This document shows, in pieces, positions 42,764 to 54,673 of a stretch of 64,000 nt of DNA (the first letter of the stretch is position 1; the number at the start of each line of letters is the position of its first letter). This DNA comes from Shinisaurus crocodilurus. Lineage: Eukaryota; Chordata; Lepidosauria; Squamata; Shinisauridae. Where the stretch lies: NCBI GenBank assembly GCA_021292165.1, contig CM037879.1, positions 249,779,438 to 249,843,437 on the forward strand, read 5' to 3'. A model generated the notes under the pieces. It was not told the DNA's origin. It saw only the letters and a program-made list of their open reading frames with translations, and made no database searches. Position numbers and translations under genes: made by a program.

Positions 42764-43055
42764 CAGCAGTGCACAATGTTTAGGCTCTGAGGGCCACATG
42801 TGATGCTGGCTTGGGCACTCATATACACATACACCCCAATGGTCCAGTACCAGACCACTCTTTTCTCACTGCTAGCAGCAGCAGGAAAAAAGTGATCTGT
42901 ATCAGGCTGGCCGGGGTGAAGAGAAATCACTGTACAATCAGCAGAAATCAGCATGGGGATATTCAGTGGCAGTGGGGGAGGGCTGGGTCAAGGCTCCCAT
43001 GAGGGCTGCATTTAAGGCCACATGTGGCCCACTGGCTGTGGGTTGTGCACCCCTG
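42764..43055. mobile_element. hAT-like non-autonomous element
   Basis: Left end CAGCAGTGCACAATG mirrors right end GTTGTGCACCCCTG. GGGCCACATGTGATG and CACATGTGGCCCAC are inverted subterminal words. Flanks AGGTACAG (42756-42763) and AGCTTCAG (43056-43063) match at 6 of 8. Confidence 0.75.
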
Positions 43056-43063
43056 AGCTTCAG

Positions 43064-43930
43064 TAACAAAATAGGTACTGTACCTGCCCAATTGGTGGGG
43101 TATGGAACAGATTCCCTGCAGTTCAAGAGTGCCCCTCATTTTAAAAATGTTGGTCTTGCAGCCTCAGAAAGAAATGAGGGATGGAGGATGGGCTCATTAT
43201 GTAACCAGCCATAAGAAAATTCTTGACAGATCAATTCTTGACTGTTTCCTGCAGAGTCGGGGTCTCTGATATTGGAGGGTGAGGAAAGAACTGAGGCAGG
43301 ATTGACTGACAGTGATTAACTAGGCAAATAGCTCTGCTGATGCCTCACCTCCCATTTGTCTTGGTCGGCTGCATTTGCCGTATAAGTGAGCATGAGGGAT
43401 GAGCAAGCATTTGGATAAATAAGGAACGGCCTGATTCTTTGCCAAAGAAAAGAACAAAAAATTGAGCGTCTACCAAACAACTGTCTGCTGTTCTAAAGAG
43501 TTGCCATTATTATTATTTTTCTGTTTGGGCAAAATACTCTGGGCTTGAGCACTTACAGAGCCAGAAACTGGTCAGCATATTGTAGTGAGATTTGGGTGGG
43601 AGAGCCTGGATGATCTTTCAAGGATCCCACACCCACCCACAACACTGCAAATCTGTGGTTGTGAAAAGAGACTGCTGGGATGGATCAAATGGGTTGGGCA
43701 GGCTTAGCCTGGCAGATTCCCTACAATTCCCTACTGTTATGGAGGTTAGCTGAGTGGTGGCTGTCCTCAGAGAAGGCTGTAGACTTTTCTAGAAGGGGTG
43801 GGCTACATTTCTCTTTCACTGAGGCCTGTGAGAACAATAGGAACAAGCCAGGTCTGTAGTTTTGGCACTTGGTGGTGCTGACACAGGGTCTGAAGAGGAG
43901 GTAGAGGGCTTGGCTCTTGGGAGGAAATCC
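43064..43930. other. Non-genic stretch, no recognised feature
   Basis: No repeat family or exon recognised. Confidence 0.35.
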
Positions 43931-43934
43931 TATG

Positions 43935-44200
43935 GCAAGTGGTCGGCAACCTTTTCAGGTCAGTGGGCACATTTGGAATTTTGTGAGAGTGTTGTGGTCA
44001 GTCTGACAAAATGGCTGCCATGGGGGGCTTGCCCATTCATAAAATGGCTACCAGGGTGGGCATGGCCAGTCACATCACACTGACTCATTTCCCAGAGGGC
44101 AAACTGGTAAGACTAAAAGAAAAGTACCCTGCACAAGGACCTAAGTACAAGGCAGAGGTGTGGTCTGAGCTCCAAAACACAAAACCATTATTTTGAACCC
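43935..44200. mobile_element. hAT-like element fragment
   Basis: AAGTGGTCGGCAACCTTTTC at the left resembles the GGTAGGCAACCTTTTGG terminus at 8564. ACAAAATGGCTGCCATGGGG and ATAAAATGGCTACCAGGGTG are internal direct repeats. The right end is not defined. Confidence 0.45.
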
Positions 44201-44202
44201 AA

Positions 44203-44457
44203 ATTTATTTATTTATTTTATTTATTTATTATATTTATATTCCACCGTTTTTCCTGCAAGGAACCCAAGGCAGCTTACATAATCCTCCTGCTCCTCTCCA
44301 TTTTATCCTCACAACAACCCTGTGACGTAGGTTAGGCTGAGGAGAGTCAGTGACTGGCCCAAAGTCACCCAGTGAGCTTCATGGCCGAGTGGGGACTAGA
44401 ACCCGGATCTCCTGAGTCCTAGTCCAACACTCCAAGTCCAACACTACACTGGCTCTC
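44203..44457 (-). mobile_element. Sauria-type SINE, antisense
   Basis: Reverse copy with TTTATATTCCACCG and TCCTGCAAGGAACCCAAGGC at the low end, and the tRNA-like head ending CTACACTGGCTCTCCC near 44457. The head has a small internal duplication of AGTCCAACACT. Confidence 0.87.
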
Positions 44458-44459
44458 CC

Positions 44460-45355
44460 AAAGTGGGAGAAATAAAACAGTGCTGGAGGACAGCACTTCA
44501 CTTGGCAGCACTCAGCCTCCCAGTTTGTTTGTTTTTTAAAGGTGTTTGTAATCAAAAGAAATATTAATAACATAAAATAAAAATCCGAAGGGGCAGGGAG
44601 AGACTGGTGGGCACCAAGAGAGGTGTCCATGGGCACATGTGTTCACTGGAAACCCCAGCGCTATGGGTTCCCCCAGAAATCTGATGGGGAACAGGAATCT
44701 GCAGATTCATTAGCAGAGGCAGGCATTTAGACACCCTACCTGCACGTCATACGTTGTCAGTCATAGGCCCATAGCCAGCCCAAAAGTTCTGGGGGAGGTG
44801 CCAAAAGGGGGGGGCAGTCCATCTGGTTTTCAGGCATTTTAAAGACAAAAATGTTAAACTGTTTTTTAATAATTTGTTTGGGGGGAAATTAGGGAGCAGA
44901 GAAAATTTAGGGGGGGACCAGCCCACCCACCCTCCAGCCCACCCCTGCCTACAGGTCTGGTCAGTTACAGTGGAAACAAGTGCCTGCCAACAGTACTGTT
45001 TTTCCAGAGTGCTGCTGCTGGTGGATCACAAAAGCCCTGCTGGTCTTTGCTGGTGCAAGCAATATGCCTGAAGCTAAAGTGTTTTCACCTCCTCACCAGG
45101 GAAGCCATCCGAATGGTGTTCCATGTTGCAACGAAACTGCACTCCTTTGGGATTTGTCAAGAATGAGGAAAGGGTCAAAAAACAAGGTTGCTTTTCCAGG
45201 GTTAACCAAACCGCAAGGAGCGCAGACAGGAAACAGAAGTGTGCATGTTGTGACAAATGAGCAATGAAACAGGGTGTGCTCTCCAGGATCCTTAGAGGGG
45301 AAGGAGGGATGTCTGTTGTGGTGCAGCCCAGAAACAGCTCTCCGCCTGCATTGGC
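44460..45355. other. Non-genic stretch, no recognised feature
   Basis: No family or exon recognised. Confidence 0.35.
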
Positions 45356-45357
45356 TC

Positions 45358-45545
45358 TATGCTACCTCCAGTATCAGAGACAGTATGCCTCTGTGTATAC
45401 TAGTTGCTGGGGAATATGAGTGGCAGGGCACTAGTATTGCACTCATGTCCTACTTGTGGGCTTCCCACAGGCAGCTGGTGGACAGAATGCTGGAGAAGAT
45501 GGACCGTTTGTCTGATCCAGTAGGGCTCTTCTTATGGCTATTTGT
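45358..45545 (+). mobile_element. Dispersed SINE-like repeat, complete copy
   Basis: TATGCTACCTCCAGTATCAG, CATGTCCTACTTGTGGGCTT, GACAGAATGCTGGAGAAGAT and CCAGTAGGGCTCTTCTTATG follow the order of the split copy at 39515-40372. No polymerase III boxes were confirmed, so the class is uncertain. Confidence 0.55.
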
Positions 45546-45690
45546 GAGGAGAACAAGGCCAACAACGTATTGCAGTATTGTATGGTGTTTTAAATTGTAT
45601 GCTCTTTGAGACCGAGAATTGACGTTTCTGCTTACACTGATCTTCAAAGCACCAGATATAGTAACAGCGCTTAGGGCCAAATTGCATGTT

Positions 45691-45712
45691 ACACTACTAC
45701 TACTACTACTAC

Positions 45713-45767
<55 letters not shown>

Positions 45768-45768
45768 T
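45691..45768. repeat. Compound (ACT)n(ATT)n microsatellite
   Basis: About seven ACT units are followed by about 18 ATT units. Confidence 0.95.
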
Positions 45769-45769
45769 T

Positions 45770-47670
45770 AAAAGTATGCTTAAATTAAGCTGGTCGCTTG
45801 TATTATGATGGTAAAGCAGCCGTGTGGGCCCCCAATCTGGAACGTGTTCTTGATTCAGATCAGGTTCTTACTGAAGATAACCTCCTCAGCTTCTATTTGC
45901 CCCAAACATCTATTGCAAACAACACCTTCAGGGGGTAATAGCAGCTGTGGGGCGGGCCGCGGGATTTCAATAGGAAATTCTCAAAAAGGCCTCAATCCAA
46001 ATAAAGAGCACGTTCCAGATGAGGGCTGTACACCACTGCATTTTGCTTAAAATGGAAGTGTCTAAATAATATACAGCCAAAAGTATTGAAATGTTAAAAT
46101 ACTTGATTTTTGCAAGAAACAAACAAACAGGATTGATGAATGACAGTCACCTTCTCATTGCACAGGATGTTTCCAGTTGGCCCCACTGATCATCCTATAT
46201 ATCAGGGCCTGTGGGCCAAATATGAACCTCTAGGCCTCTCAGTCTGGACCTCTGAACTCTTCTCAGGACACGCCCCCTCACTGGCCCTGCTCCAATATTA
46301 TTTTCTCCAGCCTACTCTGTCCTCCATCTACACAGCTGATGGAGTGGACGCTGCACAAGTTGGGGAAGGAGAATGCCTAGATGCAAATGTCTCCCCACCC
46401 CGCATTATGTACTGAATCCTGCCCACTTTGGGCTCTGGCCACAACCACTGCTGGAATGTGCCCATAACCAGGTCAAAGCAATCTTCTTGCAAACAAAGAG
46501 ACTTCGCCTCCAAAGAATAGTGAATATTTGCAGAGTTAGTGAAAAGTGTGTTTCCCAAATGAAGGCAATGAAAGAACTGAGGCACATCTAATTAAAAATG
46601 CATATCAAGGCATAAAAAGACAATAGAAGGGTAAACAAACAGTGGAGATTGGAAGCTGCTTGCAATAAATGTGGAGACCATCTCCACGTAATGCAGCTGT
46701 CCGGCACGAGGACTGCTGTGTGCAACGCACCATTAAAGCAAGCATTTTACAGTGTTGCTTTCCATGAAATTGCAAAGGAACACAGTTCTGGGCAACGAGC
46801 TGTCTGGCAAAAGGAGTGCTGTTACTGATGAAGATGATGGTGGCAAAGGCAAGTGATACAAGTACATTTCCACAAAACGGCTTAGCCTAATCTGCACAAG
46901 TCTATTCAAAAGCTAGCTTGAGCGTGGACTCTTTGATATATACAAAGCAGTCCCATGTGGCAAAGCCAGACTATGTATTTATTTAATAACAGCTGCCATG
47001 TACGGATGTTTGCAGCACTAGAACATAACGTTCTACATGTGCTTTGATCTAAGAAAAGTCTACAACGGAAAAATCAGCTCATGGCTTGATTACGGAAGAA
47101 GACGCAGAAACAAATTAGTTAAAGTATTCGGAAGCACTCATGGATGATCCAATAATATACGACACAGCACACCAAGTTGCTTTGCATTCCATCCAGACTA
47201 TGATCAAAATGCAATCTTTTCAGGCATATATATATTTAATTAGTTCAGACAATAGGATGGCCATCAGGTTGAAAAAAAATATATCCTCATAGTATGGTTC
47301 AAATGTCAATTATGCTTTTTAGGATCTGAATAGATTCTGAATCAGGATGGCTCATCATCTAGAACCTTGTTCGCTTCTTCCTACGTGGTACCAGCAGGAT
47401 TAGGGAGAGATTACACAAGGGATGCTCCAAATAATCGTTTTGCCTCCACAGTGAGCTCCCTGCAACAAATTCCCTTCACCTTTCCATCCTAATTATATTG
47501 ACATAAAGCACTGTTACAGTGGACCTTCTGCTTCTTAGTTCCTTGTTCACTGGATCTCCAAACTGAAGTGGTGTAAGGGATTGCTCATAACACACCGGTT
47601 AAGGTCTCAACTGTCCTGTCCCTCCTTGAGGTCTGGGTTCTCAAAATGCTGGAGCACTTTACTTCTTCTG
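45770..47670. other. Non-genic stretch, no recognised feature
   Basis: AT-rich unique-looking DNA. ATCTGGAACGTGTTCTTGATT and its mirrored AGAGCACGTTCCAGATGAG (45834 and 46004) form a distant inverted pair, possibly an old foldback element of about 190 bases. Confidence 0.35.
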
Positions 47671-47678
47671 ATTTAGGG

Positions 47679-47814
47679 CAGGAGTGGGCAGAAGGTAGAT
47701 CTCCAGATATTTTGGACTTCACCTCCCAGAAGCCCCTGCCAGCATGGCCAATGGTCAGGAATGCTGGGAGTTGAAATCCAAAACATCTGGAGAACTGCTT
47801 TCTGCCCACCGTTG
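47679..47814. mobile_element. hAT-type palindromic MITE, 'GGGCAGAAGGTAG' subfamily
   Basis: Starts CAGGAGTGGGCAGAAGGTAG and ends TTTCTGCCCACCGTTG. Inverted arms share CCAGATATTTTGGACTTC / GAAATCCAAAACATCTGG. Flanks ATTTAGGG (47671-47678) and ACTTAGGG (47815-47822) match at 7 of 8. Confidence 0.82.
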
Positions 47815-47822
47815 ACTTAGGG

Positions 47823-49140
47823 CCCCATCTTCAGTCACAGGGATGGTACACATGCGGGGGACCCTTTACATTGCCTTGTCTGGCTCATGCACATTTGCTT
47901 ATCAACATGGAGAGTGTGGTTTTCTCTATAGCATCTCTATTTTGGGCTTTGAAAATAATCTGGTCTACATTCTGCGTTGATGCACACAAATGGAGCACCA
48001 ACAGGGTGAAAACCATCCCATGGTGCTATTTAAGCAGCCCCCCTGTTGCAGCTGAAATATGTCCACCAGCCTATTGTGTGTTAAGAATTCATCTGAAGCT
48101 ACCAGAAACCACTGGAAAAAAGAAATGAACAGGAAGTTGTTGTTGTTGCTGTTTTAATTGTTTACTCCATGCTTTGATTTTTATTTTTATTTTCAAAAGT
48201 GGTTTATGGAGTGGGGGGATCACAATATCAAAACAATAACATACTAGTGTTACAAGTTGTGAAATATATCCACAGCCCCTTTCAAAATGGCCTCTCTTAG
48301 TCCAGGAGACAGCGCATCTCCACATCCATGATATCTGCACTGTGATTTGTTCGTTGCCGCTTGACCGAGATCTCCCATGTGCTTGGCATTTCGTTCAAAA
48401 GAATACTGGTTTACTCCGAAACAGAAAGCATCAAAAGATCACATTCTCATGACCATTTAAAACACACACACAAAGGAAAATATATTCTCAGCAGTGCAGT
48501 ACCCTAGCAGGAGAGAAACCCTGCTGATCCCCAACCAGTAATAGCAGTCATGAGAACTCTTGCCCCTTTTTCCGGCTACCCCAAGGCACATGGTGCCACT
48601 GAATCTCTATAAATGAATCCTGGCCTTCAACATTTACTTCTGTTTATTTCACTAATATATCCTGTGACATTCACTGACTTCTGAATAGGTGGGAACTGAG
48701 TAGGTACATTTGGCTTTCTTTCATGGGGATTTCGGGAGGCAAGAGTTCCAGGCACCTGGGTCACTGTGCAGCTAGAGAAACTCAGCTAGTTTCAGCAAAG
48801 ATGCTGTGAATAAAGGACATAGTTTACAAGACATTCCATGTACACTGTGCATCTTAGTTATACAATGGCAGCCAGATCAGTGGATTATTCTAATATATTT
48901 TCCTAAAGAAAATAATTGTTTTTAGCTCATGCAAAGAAAAGAATCCAGCCTGCTTCCTGTTGGTTTCTCCAGTGTTGTTGCCCTTTCATTGACAAAAGGG
49001 GTGAACACATTTATAATAAAGAATGGTCCTTGCAAGCTTTTCTTGGAAGCATCTTGGTCTGAACTTGCGAAATTTTAATTTTAATAATTTAGAGTGGAAC
49101 TAGTAGCTTTTCTGAGATGCAGCAGAGACAATACAATTGA
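47823..49140. other. Non-genic stretch, no recognised feature
   Basis: No recognised family or exon. Confidence 0.35.
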
Positions 49141-50091
49141 TTTGGCCTGTCAGTCCACATCTAGTGGTTGCACTGGCATTCCCACAGATGCTGCCATTTG
49201 CCAGGGTCTAAAGAGGCTGTAAATTCCCCTTTGAGAGAGGGGACAGTAGCAGCCTCCTTAAAAGAGGCAGTAATCAGGTTGCTTCTGAAGAAACCTGAAC
49301 TGGACCCGGATGTGGAGGACAACTATAGGCCAGTTGCTAACACCCCCTTCCCGGACAAGGTGTCGGGCATGTGGTTGCTGATCAACTCCAGGAATTCTTG
49401 GATGAAGTTGATTTTTTGATCCATTTCAATCCGGCTTTAGGCCCAATTTTGGGACAGAAACTGCTGTGGTTGCCCTGTGGGATGACCTTTGCTGAGAGAG
49501 AGACTGGGGGAATGCAACCTTGTTGGGTCTCTTGGAGCTCTCAGCGGTTTTCAACCCCATTGACAATGGTATCCTTCTGGATTGGCTGTCTGGGTTGTGA
49601 GTTGGGGCACTGCTTTACACTGGTTCCATCCTTACTTGGATGGTCATTTCTAGAAGGTGGTGCTGGGGCATTATTGCTCTGTTCCATGGCAATTATGTCA
49701 TGGGGTTCCACAGTGCTCCATTTTATCCCCCATGCTATTTAACATCTACATGAAACTTATCCAGGGATGTGGGCTGAGGTGTCATCAATATGCCAGTGAC
49801 CCCCAGCTCTACCTCTTTTTTTCATCTAACGCGGGTGAAGCAGTGGTTGTCCTGAATCAGGGCCTGAGCAGGGGAATGGACTGGATGAGGGCCAAAAAAC
49901 TGAAACTCAATCCAGACAAGATGGAGATACTGTTAACAGGTGGTTTGTCTGCCTGGCTGAGTGGTGTTCAATCTGCCCTGGTGGAGGTTGCACTCCCATT
50001 GAAAATCAGGTATGTAGCTTGGGGTGCTCCTGGATCCATCATTGCCACTTCAGGCACAGTTGGCCTTGGTGGCCAGAAGCACCTTTTATCA

Positions 50092-50099
50092 GCTTAGGT
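50092..50099. repeat. Left TSD of the hAT at 50100
   Basis: GCTTAGGT, repeated exactly at 50449-50456. Confidence 0.9.
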
Positions 50100-50448
50100 C
50101 AGTGGTTCTTAACCTTTTTGGTGTCACGCCTCCCTTGTGAAAAATCTTTTGACCCACGCCTCCCATGTATTATTTTAACGGCCCAAAATTTAGGCTTAGG
50201 CAGGACGAGTTTGCATTTTTTTAGTTTATGCTCTGTCTCTGGACTAAAAAAAATGCATATTCAATTAAATGAACGGCATAGCTCCCAGGATTAGTAGAAA
50301 GAAATAAGGTTGGGCCAACCGCCAAGCTGCGCTGCAATGTACTTGTAAAATAAACAATTTATAGTTGAGGGGCTACTCACTCACACCTCCCCTGGAGTCA
50401 GTCCAAGCCTCCCCTGGGGAGGCGTACCCCACAGGTTAAGAACCCCTG
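50100..50448. mobile_element. hAT non-autonomous element in L2
   Basis: Starts CAGTGGTTCTTAACCTTTTT and ends AGGTTAAGAACCCCTG, a hAT terminus of the Charlie type. Perfect 8-bp duplication GCTTAGGT at both sides. Interior words ACGCCTCCC and GGGGAGGCGT are inverted. It encodes no transposase. Confidence 0.93.
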
Positions 50449-50456
50449 GCTTAGGT
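50449..50456. repeat. Right TSD of the hAT at 50100
   Basis: GCTTAGGT, identical to 50092-50099. Confidence 0.9.
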
Positions 50457-50892
50457 TGATATACCAGCTGTGACCCTATCTGGACAGAGATAGCCTAGCT
50501 ACAGTTATCCATGCTCTGGTAACCTCCCAGTTGAATTACTGCACTGCATTGTATGTGGGGCTACCTTTGAAGATGGTTCAGAAACTTCAGTTAGTTCAAA
50601 ACAGAACTGCTGTTTTGGAGCTGGCCAATATGATCATGTGATGCTAGTATTTCATCAACTGCACTAGCTCCCAGTCCATTTCTGAGCTCAATTCAATGTG
50701 TCCGTGTTGACCTTTGAAGCCATACACAGCATGGGATCAGAGTATCTAAAGGAGCATCTTCTCTCATATGTACCTGCTCAGACCTTTAGGTCATCTTTGG
50801 AGGCCCTCCTCTGGGTGCTCCCCCTGAAGGAAGCTAGATGGGTGGTTACAAGAGAGAGGGTCTTACAGAATGCCCTCCCCAAAGAGGTTTAC

Positions 50893-50900
50893 CTGGCACC
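50893..50900. repeat. Left TSD of the MITE at 50901
   Basis: CTGGCACC, repeated exactly at 51035-51042. Confidence 0.9.
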
Positions 50901-51034
50901 CAGGGCTTTTTTTCTGGTGGAACTCACCGGAACTGAGTTCCAGCACCTTTTCTTCTATTAATTAATCGCCATCTACTCCCGAGGAAATGAAATCCAAGAG
51001 TTCCGGTACCTTTTTCTCCAGAAAAAAAGCACTG
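50901..51034. mobile_element. Palindromic hAT MITE in L2, 'GGCTTTTTTTCT' family
   Basis: CAGGGCTTTTTTTCTGGTGG at the left and CTCCAGAAAAAAAGCACTG at the right are inverted termini; GGAACTCACCGGAACTGAGTT is internally palindromic. Perfect 8-bp duplication CTGGCACC. It interrupts the L2 C-terminal coding region. Confidence 0.92.
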
Positions 51035-51042
51035 CTGGCACC
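51035..51042. repeat. Right TSD of the MITE at 50901
   Basis: CTGGCACC, identical to 50893-50900. Confidence 0.9.
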
Positions 51043-51664
51043 TAAATGGTTATCCTTTGGGCTCCAGGAAAAGACCTTTCTTTTCTCCCAGTCATTTTAC
51101 AGATTTTATGGCTGTTTTATCTGTTTGTGTGCTGCTTGTTTTGTATTGTATTGTATACTTTTAAATATTTGTATTGTATTTTATATTTTTAACAGTTGTA
51201 TGGCATTTTTGTCTCCTAGCTGTTTGTAATCCACCCAGAGAATGTTTGTTTGTTTGTTTCATTTATATACTGCCCAGTTAGTTATTGGATGGATTAAAAA
51301 TACAATCAATCTGTTAATCAATAAATAACAGCCCCCATCATGTCTCCTTTCCAAGCGAACCTATCCTCCACATCCATTCCAGTCCCACTCAGGACACACT
51401 CCCAGTGCCATGTGCGGCTTCCTCAGACTGGCCTCCTCAATTGCCCTCCTGAACTCCTCGGATGTCCTATTGTGTGCCTTCCGATCACTCCCAGTCACTC
51501 TATGCTTACGCATTTTCATGCAAACTTTTTTTAAAAAATAGAAAATTCTCAAAGTTTGGGACAAACCAGACTTAAAACTAAATAAATTCTCAAAGTTCAA
51601 GATGAACTGAATTTAAGATTGGAAAAAGAGAAATGAACCAAAATTGACAGATTAATCCATCCCT

Positions 51665-51780
51665 TTTTGGCATACAACTCCCAGCATCCCCAGCCAGCAT
51701 GCCCATTGACCATGCTGGCTGGTGATGATGAGAGTTGTAGCCCATCACATCTGGGGAGCTCCAAGTTGGGGGAAACGGCT
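51665..51780. mobile_element. hAT-type palindromic MITE fragment
   Basis: CATACAACTCCCAGCATCCC and GATGAGAGTTGTAGCCCATC are inverted, followed by CATCTGGGGAGCTCCAAGTT. The left terminus is not clear. Confidence 0.5.
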
Positions 51781-51784
51781 GCAT

Positions 51785-52320
51785 TAAATGCTCAGGCCAC
51801 TTCCTTGGGTTCTAATCATCTGAACCTTGGCGCCGCGGCTCTTGCTACTTTTTTGTTTTTGTTTTTTTTTAATTAGGCGATTCTTCTCCTTCGCAGGGCT
51901 CAGCCTTCTGTTTGTATCCACACACCTCCGCTTGTTTTACAACCACCTGGAAACACATGATGACAGGGTGTAGAAACAGCTTAGCTGGTGAGGGCTAGAT
52001 AGCCATCAAAATGCCATGTTAGTTACGCAGGTGCTGCTGAGTGAAGAATTGGCTCAGACATCCAGTCTCCTCAAACAGCACACATTCCAATTACCGTATT
52101 GCCTCTGCTAACTGGGCTGGAAGAAAGGGAGCAACCTGATTGGCCATTTCCCTCCAACTCCCACCATACTCCTTGAATGTGAAGTGCTTAGAAATGTAGG
52201 GCTGGAACTATTTAAAAGCTCCGCAGTGCCCACCTGATTGGAACTTTGTACTCTGGGATGCAAGAGAATAATAATACTGGAAAACTCATTTAGAAGGGTT
52301 GATTAAAGACAGTTTTCTTG
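51785..52320. other. Non-genic stretch, no recognised feature
   Basis: No family or exon recognised. Confidence 0.35.
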
Positions 52321-52326
52321 TCATCA

Positions 52327-52382
52327 GCATGCTGGGAGTTGTAGGCCAAAAACATCTGGGGACCCAAGGTTGGAGAACACTG
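52327..52382. mobile_element. Half copy of the CAGTGTTCTCC palindromic MITE
   Basis: From GCATGCTGGGAGTTGTAGGC to GGTTGGAGAACACTG it matches the right arm of the 41931-42050 element, including the following CTCTAGA. The left arm is absent. Confidence 0.85.
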
Positions 52383-52852
52383 CTCTAGAAGGAGTTTCCT
52401 CTGTCAGAGGATGTTAGCAGAAGTGGCTGAATAAAGCAGACTGAATCCAGAAAGTGAAGGGGCTTGGCAAACTTGACTGAGTCATAAACAGGTAGTCCCC
52501 TAACTAAGCTGCCAGAAGTATAAAACAGCAGAGCAAATAAAGCCAGGCTTCCAACAGAAAGAAATCACTACTACTACAGAACATACTAAACATGATGGTC
52601 CTTTTATACACATTTTTAAAACCCAGGTCAAAAGGAAACCTATTTGGCTCCACCTGTCTGCTAAGCAACATTCCCCCCACTGTAAACCCTATTTGCTCCC
52701 AAGGCGCTCTGCATCTAAAGCTGTTAGTCACCTTTGCACTCTGAGTGACCCCTGCCCGTTGCACCAACTGTGTTAAAAACTCCCAAAGCAAATTAACCCT
52801 TAGCATGCACCATTATTTGGTGTGATCCCCTGCCACCTCTAACGGAAGAAAG
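52383..52852. other. Non-genic stretch, no recognised feature
   Basis: No family or exon recognised. Confidence 0.35.
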
Positions 52853-53011
52853 GTTTCATAGATCATAGAGTTGGAAGGAGCCTACCACTCTATCGAGTGA
52901 GTCCAACCCCCTGCTCAGTGCAGGAAACTAGAGGAGGGGTCTCCCATCCAAGTAATAACCAGGCTTGACCCTGCTTAGCTTTCCATGCTCAGACAAGCTG
53001 AGCCAGCGTAC
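52853..53011 (-). mobile_element. 5S rRNA-derived SINE with CR1 3' tail, antisense
   Basis: Reading minus: GCTTGTCTGAGCATGGAAAG and TATTACTTGGATGGGAGACC (5S-derived), then CTGCACTGAGCAGGGGGTTG and AACTCTATGATCTATGA (CR1-type tail). Third copy of the family. Confidence 0.82.
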
Positions 53012-54110
53012 AGTTGGAGGAAGTTCCTTCCATTACAGGATGGGAATCTCTGGATCCAACCCCATATTTCTTTATTTGAATCACTGATATAAAAGCTTCC
53101 AAAAGAAAAAAATGTGTTTGGCATACCTCCTGCAAAGGTGATTGCTTTGAACTCTTCCCTTGGTCCAATTTGGCTGTCTTAATGATCTGTGCACAATCGC
53201 ACACAGAATCAGCCCTCCACATGGGATGTATATTCCTGCCCCATGCATAAATCTCAGCCAAATGCTGTTACTCTCGCTGGATGCATCTGTTTCTGTGCTT
53301 GAGGGTGCTATGTGCATTACAGCCAACTAGATGCCCATAACTAGAACTGGATCAGGAGCCCATCAGTAGAAAAGAAGCACACAGTATGCTTGAAATTTGT
53401 GGGCAATAAATAGTTCTGTTTCTGGCAAATTACTGGCAAAACCTGAAGAGTGATTTGTTGCTGTTAAATAAAATGCAAAGATATTTTTGTGAGATTATTT
53501 CCTTTTGGATAAAAAATGTTCCCTGTGATTTCTGTTGCATATTGAATATGTACTACATTTCGAAGCACTTTTATTGCCATATTGCACAGTGTGCGGTATT
53601 AATCACTCAACACATTGGAAAATGTATCATTTAGTCCTGCTTCAAACATGTGAGAATAAATTATACTCTAATAGCTCTTCTGAATGTTGAATTATTATAT
53701 TTATATGCCCTGAATACTAATGCCTATATTTCCTGTGTATGCACTATAATGGACTAACAAATTAACATGAGTTATAGTGTTAAAAGCTGGATCAGTCAAA
53801 AAATCAGATTTGTCAGTTCGGAGACAGAGTTGGGGGAAAAGGTTAAACAAAAGCAGCCCTGTGCACCTCGACATGCAGATAGGATTTTGAGATAACTTGA
53901 TTTTAATTATACTTGCTGGCAGTGGCATGTAGCCAAGAAAATGGCCTTGAAAGCAAGTGAGAAAGTGAATGGCATTGCCTGCCGTGTGAAGTGTCAGAAG
54001 AAAAACCACAAGGAACAGCACCTTCTCATATGCCCTGCCACAGGTTGTCCCTGATCAGCCTGCTGCCTTCTGGCTTCTTTGCATAAAAGTTTATGCCTTG
54101 CTAAAGAGGT
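53012..54110. other. Non-genic AT-rich stretch
   Basis: No family or exon recognised; the minus-strand 106-codon ORF at 53701-54021 has no domain. Confidence 0.35.
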
Positions 54111-54111
54111 A

Positions 54112-54312
54112 CTAGGAACATCAGAAGCTGCCTTTCTCCAAGTCAAGACCACTGGTTTATCTAGCTCAGTATATCTGCCTACATTAAGTGGCAGCAACTT
54201 GCCAGGGTTTCAGACAGTAGCCTTTTTCCCACTCCTGCCTGGAGATCCCTGAACCTGGGACCTTGTGCATGTAAAGCATGTGCTTTGCCACTAAAATATG
54301 TCTATGGCCCTT
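54112..54312 (-). mobile_element. tRNA-derived SINE, antisense
   Basis: Reading minus: GTGGCAAAGCACATGCTTTA, a B-box-like GGTCCCAGGTTCAGGGATCT, and the 3' ATACTGAGCTAGATAAACCA. This is the uninterrupted counterpart of the split SINE at 2298-2658. Confidence 0.78.
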
Positions 54313-54522
54313 CCCTGTGGGGGCCAGAATCCCAGGCAGCCCTCGCAGCACGTTGCTGTTGCTCCGTGTGCCTGAAGCTTTGTTTGGCCAAAGCTCAGCA
54401 GCTGCTGCAGCCAGGCTAAGCTAGGGTGGCCACGTATGCATCGCCGAAGCAGAGGACGAAAGAGACACTGCTGTGCCTAAAAATTTCAGATGCTCATTTA
54501 TATGGATAGATGCATATTTAGC
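54313..54522. other. Short non-genic stretch
   Basis: No feature recognised. Confidence 0.35.
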
Positions 54523-54530
54523 AATTATAA

Positions 54531-54665
54531 CAGTGTCCTCCAACCTTGGGTCCCCAGATGTTTTTGGCCTACAACTCCCAGCATGCCCCAGCCAGCTACG
54601 CTGGCTGGGGCATGCTGGGAGTTGCAGGCCAAAAACGTCTGGGGACCCAAGGTTGGAGGACACTG
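54531..54665. mobile_element. Palindromic hAT MITE with perfect TSD
   Basis: CAGTGTCCTCCAACCTTGGG to its reverse complement, centre CCAGCCAGCTACGCTGGCTGG. The 8-bp duplication AATTATAA is exact (54523-54530 and 54666-54673). The two arms differ by very few bases. Confidence 0.95.
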
Positions 54666-54673
54666 AATTATAA

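Larger units (their letters stand above)
49150..51330 (+). mobile_element. Old L2 LINE with two hAT insertions
   Basis: The RT region begins with AASLKEAVIRLLLKKPELDP and DVEDNYRPVANTPFPDKV. Motif B survives as HGVPQCSILSPMLFNIYMK, the catalytic box as a degraded CHQYASDPQLY, then KLKLNPDKMEILLTGG. After the hAT at 50100-50448 the element resumes (AATTACTGCACTGCATTGTA, the L2 LDYCNALY region), is broken again at 50901-51034, and ends with a decayed 3' tail near 51330 (AATCAATAAATAA). Many shifts and stops make it much older than the 40.65-kb copy. Confidence 0.85.

Noticed and set aside
45834..46022. Distant inverted word pair as a transposon
   Set aside because: Only about 17 bases pair clearly and no TSD or related copy was seen; kept only as a note.
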